From: an uncultured Nocardioidaceae bacterium
GTDB lineage: Bacteria; Actinomycetota; Actinomycetes; Propionibacteriales; Nocardioidaceae
Assembly (NCBI GenBank): GCA_902805855.1
Contig: CADCUJ010000089.1
Coordinates: 1 to 64,000, forward strand
Direction of reading: 5' to 3'
Length of the DNA: 64,000 nucleotides
The position numbers and the translations under genes were made by a program. Of this stretch, positions 32,349-39,910 are shown piece by piece; within the stretch, counting starts at the first letter, position 1, and each line of letters starts with the position of its first letter. Below the pieces are notes generated by a model that had not been told where the DNA came from, searched no databases, and was given only the letters and a program-made list of their open reading frames with translations.

Positions 32349-33143
32349 TCAGGAGCGACCGGGGTCGACGCCCTCGGTGTCGATCTGCTCCTTGCGGACC
32401 TCTTCGCTGACCTGCTGGTTCTCGGTGACGGTGTCCTTGTCCATCCGCACCCGCTCGACCGGCACGGTGTCCTTGTCGACCACCGCACGCTCCTCCGAGA
32501 GGGTCACCTCGTGCTCCTCGTCGGTGATGTCACCGCCGGACATGGCCGAGTCGCGGTTCGCGTCCGTGATCGGCTCGCGCTCCACACGAACCTCTTCGCG
32601 AGTGACCGGGACGGTCTTCGTGACGTTCTCGGTCACCACGTACTTGCGCAGCCGAGCCTTGCCGGTCTGCACCTTCTCGGTGCCCACGTTGAGCCGCTCC
32701 TCGGAGCGGGTCATCGCGTCGTCGGTGGTCGGGCCGGAGGTGTCCCGGCCGACGGTGCCCGACGTCGTCTGGCTGGTGTCCTCGGTCCCGGCGGGCAGAC
32801 CGGAGTCCGAGGGTGCCTCGGAGTAGTCCATCCCGTAGTACCGGTAGAGCTGGGCCTCTTCGTCCTGGCTCAGGTGGCCGTCCTCGCCCTCGACCCGGGG
32901 CGCGTCCTTGATCTGGTCCTTGCTGAACGGGACGTGCACGTCGCTGCCACGCACCGTCGCGTTCGCGATCGGCACGAAGCTCTCTGCCCCTCCGAACATT
33001 CCGGTGCGGACCGTGACCCACTCCGGCTGGTTGGTCTGGTCGTCGAGGAACCCCTGACCGACCTTGCCGACCTTGTCGTTGCTCTCGTCGACAACGCTCC
33101 CCCCGCCGCTGAGCACGCTCTGCAGTTCTTCGGTGCTTACCAT
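32349..33143 (-). CDS. PRC-barrel / DUF2382 stress-type protein
   Basis: VVDESNDKVGKVGQGFLDDQTNQPEWVTVRTGMFG (PRC) and LRKYVVTENVTKTVPVTREEVRVEREPITD...EVTLSEERAVVDKDTVPVERVRMDKDTV (DUF2382). Confidence 0.88.
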   Translation of the reverse strand: MVSTEELQSVLSGGGSVVDESNDKVGKVGQGFLDDQTNQPEWVTVRTGMFGGAESFVPIANATVRGSDVHVPFSKDQIKDAPRVEGEDGHLSQDEEAQLYRYYGMDYSEAPSDSGLPAGTEDTSQTTSGTVGRDTSGPTTDDAMTRSEERLNVGTEKVQTGKARLRKYVVTENVTKTVPVTREEVRVEREPITDANRDSAMSGGDITDEEHEVTLSEERAVVDKDTVPVERVRMDKDTVTENQQVSEEVRKEQIDTEGVDPGRS

Positions 33144-33347
33144 TACTGCCTCCTGTTCTGGCGCGGACCCGATGCCCACGCCGACGGTCGTGTTGTGAAC
33201 GGCCCTCAGCCGCTACGGCCATGCTGCTTGGCTCCGCCGGTGCGCGGCCGGAGCGACCGGCCAACTGGCGCACCTTCCGCCGCAGGTCGTTCTCCATTCC
33301 CCGCAAACGTGGGACCCGGTTGCTGGAGTCCGAGCGGGGAGCTGCGG

Positions 33348-33372
33348 TGGGTACGGAAGTTAGACGTACCCA
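33348..33372. promoter_or_regulatory. Perfect inverted repeat TGGGTACG-N9-CGTACCCA overlapping a candidate sigma-B-like -10
   Basis: 8-bp arms at 33348-33355 and 33365-33372; minus strand also reads GCGT-N15-GGGTAC. Confidence 0.55.
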
Positions 33373-33433
33373 ACTGCCCGATCGTCACGCACGCAGTTGA
33401 GAAAATTGCTTCGGCAACCTGGCGAGGGGCTAC

Positions 33434-35506
33434 TCAGGAGAGCGCGTGTGTGAGCCGGATCACCTCGACGATGCCGGCGATGATCTCGGTGAGGCCGAAG
33501 TCCTTGGGAGTGAAGACGGCAGCCACACCGAGGGCGCGCAGCCGCGCAGCGTCGCCGGACGGGATGATGCCGCCGACGACCACGGGCACGTCGGGCATGC
33601 CCTGCTCGCGCAGCCCGTCGAGCACGGCGGGCACCAGCTCCATGTGCGATCCGGACAGGATCGAGATGCCGACGCAGTGCACGTCCTCGGACACGGCGGC
33701 CGCGACGATCTCCTCCGGCGTGAGCCGAATGCCCTGGTAGACCACCTCGAACCCCGCGTCCCGGGCGCGGACGGCAACCTGCTCGGCACCGTTCGAGTGA
33801 CCGTCGAGGCCCGGCTTGCCCACCAGCAGGCGCAGCCGCCCGCCCAGCTCCGCGCCGGTCCGGCGCACGTCGCCGCGGACCTGCGCCAGCTGCGAACCGG
33901 CCTGCTCGACGTCGGCCCCGACCGTCGTGGCGACACCGACCGCTCCAGAGACGCCGGTGGGGGCCCGGAACTCACCGAACACCTCGCGCAGCGTCCCGGC
34001 CCACTCGCCGGTGGTCGCCCCCGCCCGAGCCGCTGCCAGAGTGGCCGTCATCAGGTTCGCCGGTGACTTCGCGTCGTCGGCCAGCCGCTCGAGCGCGTCC
34101 TTCACGCGCTCCTGGTCCCGGTCCCTTCGCCAGCGTTGGAGTGCCTCGACAGCGCGGCGTTCGGAGTCGGCATCGGGGGCCTGGATCACTCTGTCGAGGT
34201 CGGCGGTCAACGGAGACGGCTCGGTCGACCGGTAACAGTTCACGCCGACCACCTTGTCCTGCCCTGCCTCGATCCGCGCCCGGCGAGCGGAGTGCGCGGC
34301 GACCAGCTGCTGTTTCATGTAGCCGTTCTCGACAGCCGCGACGGCACCGCCCATCGCCTGCACCCGGTCCATCTCGGCACGCGCGCTCTCGACGAGCTCG
34401 TGGACCTTTGCCTCGATCACCGTGGAGCCGTCGAAGATGTCGTCGTACTCCAGCAGGTCCGACTCGAACGCGAGCACCTGCTGCAGCCGCAGCGACCACT
34501 GCTGGTCCCAGGGGCGAGGCAGTCCCAGCGCCTCGTTCCAGGCGGGCAGCTGCACGGCGCGGGCGCGAGCACCCTTGGAGAGCGTGACGCCGAGCATCTC
34601 CAGCACGATCCGCTGCACGTTGTTCTCCGGCTGCGCCTCGGTCAGGCCGAGCGAGTTGACCTGAACGCCGAACCGGAACCGTCGCATCATCTCGTCCTGG
34701 ACGCCGTAACGGTCCCGGGTGAGCTCGTCCCACAGCTGCACGAAAGCGCGAACCTTGCAGGTCTCCTCGATGAACCGAACACCGGCGTTGACGAAGAACG
34801 AGGTCCTGCCGACCACCTTACCGAAGTCCTCGGGCTCCACCTGGCCCGAGTCACGCACCGCGTCGAGCACCGCGATCGCCGTGCACAGCGCGTAGGCGAG
34901 CTCCTGAGTCGGTGTGGCACCAGCCTCCTGGAGGTGATAGCTGCAGATGTTGATCGGGTTCCACTTCGGGATCTTGTTGACCGTGTAGGCGATCAGGTCG
35001 CTGGTCAGCCGCAGCGAGTGCTCCGGGGGGAAGACGTAGGTACCGCGGGACAGGTACTCCTTGATGATGTCGTTCTGCGTCGTGCCGGTCAGCCGGGCGT
35101 GCACCTCGTCGAAGTCGCCATCCCCGCTCGCGCCCGCCTGCTCCTCGGCTACCACCTGGTAAAGCGCGAGCAGCCACATCGCCGTCGCGTTGATCGTCAT
35201 CGAGGTGTTCATCCCGGTCAGCGGGATGCCGTCGAACAGGCTCCGGACGTCGCCCAGGTGCGCCACGGGGACGCCCACCTTGCCGACCTCGCCTCGCGCC
35301 AGCGCCGAGTCGGGGTCGTAACCGGTCTGGGTCGGCAGGTCGAAGGCGACGGAGAGTCCGGTCTGGCCCTTCGACAGGTTCCGCCGGTAGAGCTGGTTGG
35401 ACCCTGCCGCGGAGCTGTGCCCCGCGTAGGTCCGCATCACCCAGGGCTGGTCCTTGACCGGTTCGCTCGAAGGGGCTGCCGCGAGCTCGCCCGACGTCTC
35501 GGTCAT
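33434..35506 (-). CDS. ecm: Ethylmalonyl-CoA mutase (MeaA-type, catalytic and B12 domains in one chain)
   Basis: PWVMRTYAGHSSAAGSNQLYRRNLSKGQTGLSVAFDLPTQTGYDPD, KEYLSRGTYVFPPEHSLRL, C-terminal LLVGKPGLDGHSNGAEQVAVRARDAGFEVVYQGIRLTPEEI. Confidence 0.9.
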   Translation of the reverse strand: MTETSGELAAAPSSEPVKDQPWVMRTYAGHSSAAGSNQLYRRNLSKGQTGLSVAFDLPTQTGYDPDSALARGEVGKVGVPVAHLGDVRSLFDGIPLTGMNTSMTINATAMWLLALYQVVAEEQAGASGDGDFDEVHARLTGTTQNDIIKEYLSRGTYVFPPEHSLRLTSDLIAYTVNKIPKWNPINICSYHLQEAGATPTQELAYALCTAIAVLDAVRDSGQVEPEDFGKVVGRTSFFVNAGVRFIEETCKVRAFVQLWDELTRDRYGVQDEMMRRFRFGVQVNSLGLTEAQPENNVQRIVLEMLGVTLSKGARARAVQLPAWNEALGLPRPWDQQWSLRLQQVLAFESDLLEYDDIFDGSTVIEAKVHELVESARAEMDRVQAMGGAVAAVENGYMKQQLVAAHSARRARIEAGQDKVVGVNCYRSTEPSPLTADLDRVIQAPDADSERRAVEALQRWRRDRDQERVKDALERLADDAKSPANLMTATLAAARAGATTGEWAGTLREVFGEFRAPTGVSGAVGVATTVGADVEQAGSQLAQVRGDVRRTGAELGGRLRLLVGKPGLDGHSNGAEQVAVRARDAGFEVVYQGIRLTPEEIVAAAVSEDVHCVGISILSGSHMELVPAVLDGLREQGMPDVPVVVGGIIPSGDAARLRALGVAAVFTPKDFGLTEIIAGIVEVIRLTHALS

Positions 35507-35608
35507 AGGAGTCGAGAGTACGGCGAGCGCGCCCAGGCGGTGTGCACGTTATGAACAGCGTCACGTGCCAGGTACGTCACACCTCGCTGTCAGGGGCACG
35601 AGATGTGG

Positions 35609-36175
35609 TCAGCTGAGTCGCCGACCGCCCTGCTGCTTGGACACACTGACCCGGACCCGGCAGTGGATGTCAGGACGCTCCAGCACGTGAGCGAGATCGG
35701 AGGAGACCCGGTCAGCCGCAGCGGCGACCTCCGACAGGTCGGCGTCGGCCTCGAGCTCGGTGCGGATGTCGGCGACCAGCTCACCACGCTGTCGCACCGC
35801 CGTGCCGCGGGCACTGCGGATGCCGGGTGTGTCCGCCAGTGCGTCGGCGGCCGCGCTGGCCGCTGACTTCACGTCCACGCTGAGTCGTCCCGCTTTGCCG
35901 GAGCCGGGCAGGCTCACCTGACGAATGCCCGATGTGGCGAAGTGAGCCAGCAGCCATCTCAGCGCGAGCAGGGCGAGCACGACGCCGAGAACGGCTAACG
36001 CGTAGGGCCACCACCACGAAGCCATCAGGTCGGTGGCTGTCGTGGTGCGAACCTGTTCCTGCAGGGGCAGCCAGCGCTCCAGCCACCAGATGACTCCGAG
36101 CACGCCGAGGACAAGCAGCGCGACTGCGACGATCAGGGTGACGATGCGGTCGGTGGCCGCGATGGAGCGCCTCAC
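35609..36175 (-). CDS. DUF6286-like membrane protein of the Asp23 operon
   Basis: TM segments IVTLIVAVALLVLGVLGVIWWL and PYALAVLGVVLALLALRWLLA, then SVDVKSAASAAADALADTPGIRSARGTAVRQRGELVADIRTELEADADL. Confidence 0.65.
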   Translation of the reverse strand: MRRSIAATDRIVTLIVAVALLVLGVLGVIWWLERWLPLQEQVRTTTATDLMASWWWPYALAVLGVVLALLALRWLLAHFATSGIRQVSLPGSGKAGRLSVDVKSAASAAADALADTPGIRSARGTAVRQRGELVADIRTELEADADLSEVAAAADRVSSDLAHVLERPDIHCRVRVSVSKQQGGRRLS

Positions 36176-36888
36176 TGGTCGCCTCCGATACTGGTGGTCC
36201 GGACCCGGACAGTCGGCGGTGTGCGCAAGGCCGACAGCCTCGCCTCGACGGCCCGGCTGATGTTGCCTTCCAGGTCGGCGGCCGCGCTGCTGGACAGCAC
36301 AGTCGCATCGACGCTCACCCGGCGTCGGGAGGCGGTGGCGGACGCCGTGTCCACGCCGTCGACCTCGCGCGCCGCCGACGACGCGACACGGCGAACCGCG
36401 GAGCGTGAGACCAGGACTCCGGTCTCCGCCTGGAGCTCGATCCCGTGCTGTCGCCGGGGCTTGAGCCCGACGAGGAGCAGCAGTAGCCCGAGCAGGATGC
36501 AGCCGATCGCGATCGCCAGCACCCAGCCGGTCGCCGTGGTGCCGTCCAGGTTCCTGGTGACCGCAGTGATCCAGGGCTTACCACTCACCGCTCCGAAGAG
36601 CACGAGGGCGTCCCGGATGCAGACCACCGCCAGCGCCAGGAGCAGCAGGGACCACACCACTCCCAGAACCGCGATCAGTCCGGCCGAGACGGGCCGCTTC
36701 GCTGCCGGGAGCGGGCGGCTGTCGCTGCCCGTCGTGGCCGGACTCGGATCGAACGTCTCGGTGCTCGTATCCAGGTCCGTCTCCAGCTCCGTCTCGGGAT
36801 CCATCTCGGGGTTCGTCTCGGGATTGATCTCGGGGTTCGTCTCGGGATCCATCTCGGGGTTCGGCGGGTTGCCCATCGAGGTGCTCAT
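36172..36888 (-). CDS. Asp23-operon membrane protein with acidic repeat N-terminus
   Basis: NPEMDPETNPEINPETNPEMDPET repeat, TM segments LIAVLGVVWSLLLLALAVVCI and GWVLAIAIGCILLGLLLLLVG; 4-bp overlaps with both neighbours. Confidence 0.65.
   Translation of the reverse strand: MSTSMGNPPNPEMDPETNPEINPETNPEMDPETELETDLDTSTETFDPSPATTGSDSRPLPAAKRPVSAGLIAVLGVVWSLLLLALAVVCIRDALVLFGAVSGKPWITAVTRNLDGTTATGWVLAIAIGCILLGLLLLLVGLKPRRQHGIELQAETGVLVSRSAVRRVASSAAREVDGVDTASATASRRRVSVDATVLSSSAAADLEGNISRAVEARLSALRTPPTVRVRTTSIGGDQ
36791..36862. repeat. Three tandem 24-bp units inside the 36172..36888 CDS
   Basis: GTCTCGGGATCCATCTCGGGGTTC at 36791 and 36839 identical; middle copy at 36815 has CC to TG. Confidence 0.95.
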
Positions 36889-37244
36889 TGGACCCTCCTG
36901 CGCGCTTCGGTGCTCGGCGGCCCCAGCTTGGCGACCGTGACATCGACGGCGAGGACCGACAGCCCGGCGTACCGGGTCACCGACTCCTCGACTGCGGACC
37001 GCACGGACCTGGCCACCTCGGCAGCGCTGTTCGGCCAGACGACTGCGATCTCGACACCGACCCGCGTCTTGCGTCCGCGCGTGGTCACCTCGACCTTGGG
37101 CAGACCCCTGCCCACGACCTTGCCGAGCCCGGTACCGCTCGAGACCACGCCGCTGACGCCGAGCGCCGCCTGGCTCGCGATCTTGTCGACAACGCGGTCA
37201 GCGATCTTGAGCTCGCCCCGAAGTCCCGGGTCGGTGCCGGACAT
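36885..37244 (-). CDS. Asp23/Gls24 family envelope stress protein
   Basis: GELKIADRVVDKIASQAALGVSGVVSSG...KVEVTTRGRKTRVGVEIAVVWPNSAAEVARSVRSAVEESVTRYAGLSVLAVDVTVAKL. Confidence 0.85.
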   Translation of the reverse strand: MSGTDPGLRGELKIADRVVDKIASQAALGVSGVVSSGTGLGKVVGRGLPKVEVTTRGRKTRVGVEIAVVWPNSAAEVARSVRSAVEESVTRYAGLSVLAVDVTVAKLGPPSTEARRRVQ

Positions 37245-37248
37245 GGAC

Positions 37249-37425
37249 TCAGTCACGCCGGCGACCAACCAGGGCGCCGAGGTTGACCTCGCCGTCGAGC
37301 TGACCACCGGCCAGGTAGCCGATCACGCCGAGCACCAACGCTACGAGGAAGCCGGTGAGGCCACCGCTGGCGGCGGCGATCCCTAGCAGCAGGCCGGCCA
37401 GCAGACCGATGGTTGATGTGGTCAT
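37249..37425 (-). CDS. 58-aa membrane protein (below ORF-track cutoff)
   Basis: Manual translation: MTTSTIGLLAGLLLGIAAASGGLTGFLVALVLGVIGYLAGGQLDGEVNLGALVGRRRD; lies between Asp23-operon genes on the same strand. Confidence 0.75.
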   Translation of the reverse strand: MTTSTIGLLAGLLLGIAAASGGLTGFLVALVLGVIGYLAGGQLDGEVNLGALVGRRRD

Positions 37426-37470
37426 CGTGGTTCTCCTTCGTCAGGTGGACCGATGCGGTCCCGAGCTCGA

Positions 37471-37779
37471 TTACAGGTCCAGGTAGCGCCGTGAACCCGG
37501 CAGCTGCCGGGGCAGCCGGCCGCGCAGACCCCGGGCACTCCGCTTGGCTCTGCGGCCGGCTCGTCGCAGGAGCCTCCGGGCCCGGACGGAGCGCAGCCCG
37601 GAGTCGGCGAGCAGCAGGCCCGTCGGCTGACCGCGACCGAAGCGGGCGTCGACCTCGCCCATCAGGCGCACGTAGGTGGCCGGGTCGCCCCCCACGTCGG
37701 GATGGTGCTCTCGGGCGACCTCCCGCCGGGCACCGCGCCAGGCGGCGTGCGCCACGGGGTCGCTCGGGCCGGCTCGCAT
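37471..37779 (-). CDS. Small J-domain-like protein
   Basis: AHAAWRGARREVAREHHPDVGGDPATYVRLMGEVDARFG: HPD motif and flanking helices of a DnaJ fold. Confidence 0.65.
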   Translation of the reverse strand: MRAGPSDPVAHAAWRGARREVAREHHPDVGGDPATYVRLMGEVDARFGRGQPTGLLLADSGLRSVRARRLLRRAGRRAKRSARGLRGRLPRQLPGSRRYLDL

Positions 37780-37780
37780 C

Positions 37781-38128
37781 TCAGCCTCCGCCGCCGGGAC
37801 TGGTCACGTCCTGGACGGTCACGTGCACCGGCGTGTGCACCAGCGGCTCCACGACCTCGCGTACGCGCTCAGCGGTCGCCGGGACCGGGGCTCCCCACCG
37901 CACGACGATGTCGATGTTGGTCACCTCTCGACGGATCTGCACCCCCACGACCCGGCGACCCGGAAGGTACGTCGCGACCTCACCGAAGGCGCCCGGGTGC
38001 ATCGCGGCAACCCCGTCGACTCCGGTGACCGCTGCGACGACCAGGTCTGCGGGCTCGACCGCGGGCGCCTGCACGGCAGCGACCGCTTCCTGGCCCGGAG
38101 TCGGAGGGACGCCCGGGTCCAAGGTCAC
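37781..38128 (-). CDS. Asp23-like small protein
   Basis: VTGVDGVAAMHPGAFGEVATYLPGRRVVGVQIRREVTNIDIVVRWGAPVPATAERVREVVEPLVHTPVHVTVQDV. Confidence 0.72.
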   Translation of the reverse strand: MTLDPGVPPTPGQEAVAAVQAPAVEPADLVVAAVTGVDGVAAMHPGAFGEVATYLPGRRVVGVQIRREVTNIDIVVRWGAPVPATAERVREVVEPLVHTPVHVTVQDVTSPGGGG

Positions 38129-38595
38129 TGAACGCGAGGGTCTTGGGTCTCGCCGGAGTCGTCGGAGCTCTCGTCGGACTCCAGATGCACGTCCTGGACC
38201 GTGACGTTCACCTCGGTCACCTCCAGGCCGGTCATCCTCTCCAGCGACGTGATGACGTTGCGTCGTACTGCCTCGGCCAGGTCGGCGATCGCCACGCCGT
38301 ACTCGGCGACGATCTCGACGTCGATGGCCGCCTGCCGCTCGCCGACTTCGACGGCGACGCCTTGGCCATGGTTCGTGCGGCTGCCGGGGATGCGCTCACG
38401 GATGGCTCCCACGGCTCGGGCTGCTCCCCCACCGAGCGCGTAGACCCCGGACACGTCGCGGGTCGAGATCCCGGCGATCTTGGACACCACCGAGTCGGTG
38501 ATGGTGGTCCGGCCGTGCTGGGTGACGAGCGCGCTCTCGGCGCTCGACGAGCTCCCAGTCGTGGTCACTGACTTCTCACTGGCTGTGTCCGTCAC
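38125..38595 (-). CDS. Asp23/Gls24 family envelope stress protein
   Basis: GRTTITDSVVSKIAGISTRDVSGVYALGGGAARAVG...QAAIDVEIVAEYGVAIADLAEAVRRNVITSLERMTGLEVTEVNVTVQDV. Confidence 0.9.
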   Translation of the reverse strand: MTDTASEKSVTTTGSSSSAESALVTQHGRTTITDSVVSKIAGISTRDVSGVYALGGGAARAVGAIRERIPGSRTNHGQGVAVEVGERQAAIDVEIVAEYGVAIADLAEAVRRNVITSLERMTGLEVTEVNVTVQDVHLESDESSDDSGETQDPRVQ

Positions 38596-38757
38596 CTGGA
38601 TGACACTCCTTCGGGTCTTGTTGCGGAACATCTCTTAGACGCGCCGTGGCCGGTTTCGTCACGGTGCCGTACCCCTTCGGTTCCCCAAAGTGCGCCACTT
38701 CACACGGAGGGCAACTCCGGTAGTCTCCTCGCCGGGAAGGGACGTGATGGCCGGGCA

Positions 38758-39363
38758 GTGGAGAGTGCGTTGACACACACCTCGACGCCGGGGCTCGCGG
38801 ACGAGGCCGCGCGGCTCGATCCGCGGTCCGACGAGGTTCTCGCCCAGCGGGCGGCTCTGGGTGACAAGGCGGCTTTTTCGGTCATCTTCGCCCGTCACGG
38901 TGCAGCCGTCCACCGCTACGCGGTGAGGATGCTCGACGGTGACCATCAAGCTGCCGAGGACGCGGTGCAGGAGGCCTTCACCAAGGCGTGGCTGCGGATG
39001 GACTCGTTCCACGGCAAGGCGGCGTTCCGCACCTGGCTGTTCCGGATCGTCTCCAACGTGTGCCTGAGCGCTCGTCGCCGCCGCCGGCCGATCTCGGTCG
39101 ACGACGCATTGTTCGACACCCACGCCAACCGGACCTTCCCGGAGCCGCAGGAGCAGGCCGACGCCGAGGAGCTGCGTCAACTGCTCGACCGTGCTCTGCA
39201 GGAGCTCCCCTGGCGTCAGCGGGCCGCCTGGCTGCTTCGGGAGATCGAGGACCTGAGCTACGAGGAGATCGCCGAGGCCCTGCAGACGACACCTTCCGTG
39301 GTCCGCGGACAGCTGCACCGTGCGAGGGCTACCCTCAGGATGAGAATGGCGCAATGGCGATGA
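38758..39363 (+). CDS. ECF RNA polymerase sigma factor
   Basis: DHQAAEDAVQEAFTKAWLRMDSFHGKAAFRTWLFRIVSNVCLSARRR (region 2), LPWRQRAAWLLREIEDLSYEEIAEALQTTPSVVRGQLHRARATLR (region 4). Confidence 0.93.
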   Translation: MESALTHTSTPGLADEAARLDPRSDEVLAQRAALGDKAAFSVIFARHGAAVHRYAVRMLDGDHQAAEDAVQEAFTKAWLRMDSFHGKAAFRTWLFRIVSNVCLSARRRRRPISVDDALFDTHANRTFPEPQEQADAEELRQLLDRALQELPWRQRAAWLLREIEDLSYEEIAEALQTTPSVVRGQLHRARATLRMRMAQWR

Positions 39364-39842
39364 GTCACGACGACGGTGTGACCAGCAACGAACCCGGCAC
39401 CGCCGAGATGACGGCCGTGCAGGTAGCCAGCCTGTCGCTGCGCGAACACGTCGACGACCGCTGGGTCGAGATCTCGGACAGCATCCTCAGCCGAGTCCTG
39501 TCCGCCACTCGCCCCTCTCTACCGGTGCGCGGGGACGCCGGGATCGAGTCGTTCCATGTCAGCGAGTCGGTGCTTCGGGCCTACCTGCTCGACGCCACGG
39601 ACGCGGTTGCCGGGGCCGCCGTCCAGGCGATCAGCTTTCAGACCCGCGGGACGGAGTACGCCGGCGTCGCCATCGTGATCGCCGCCCAGCACGGCCTTCC
39701 CCTGCTCCACCTCGCTGACGAGCTCAGGCAGGTCGTCAGCAGACGCCTCGTCGAGGTCCTCGGCGAGAGGGTGCCGGTGACCGTCTCGACGATGCGCGTT
39801 CACGTGGACGACGTGACCCGGGAGGACCCGAAGCTCGGGTAG
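39354..39842 (+). CDS. Asp23-like protein co-encoded with the ECF sigma factor
   Basis: SLPVRGDAGIESFHVSESVLRAYLLDATDAVAGAAVQAISFQTRGTEYAGVAIVIAAQHGLPLLHLADELRQVVSRRLVEVLGERVPVTVSTMRVHVDDV; start overlaps the sigma stop. Confidence 0.6.
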   Translation: MAMSHDDGVTSNEPGTAEMTAVQVASLSLREHVDDRWVEISDSILSRVLSATRPSLPVRGDAGIESFHVSESVLRAYLLDATDAVAGAAVQAISFQTRGTEYAGVAIVIAAQHGLPLLHLADELRQVVSRRLVEVLGERVPVTVSTMRVHVDDVTREDPKLG

Positions 39843-39865
39843 GTCAGCACGGCTAGGGTCGTGCG

Positions 39866-39910
39866 GTGGCTTTCTGCGCGGGCTCGCGGCTCGCAGACCG
39901 GGCGCCGTGA
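39866..39910 (+). CDS. Candidate leaderless 14-codon uORF (VAFCAGSRLADRAP)
   Basis: TAGGGT (39854-39859)-N6-GTG 39866; its TGA (39908-39910) overlaps the EamA GTG at 39907. Confidence 0.4.
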   Translation: MAFCAGSRLADRAP

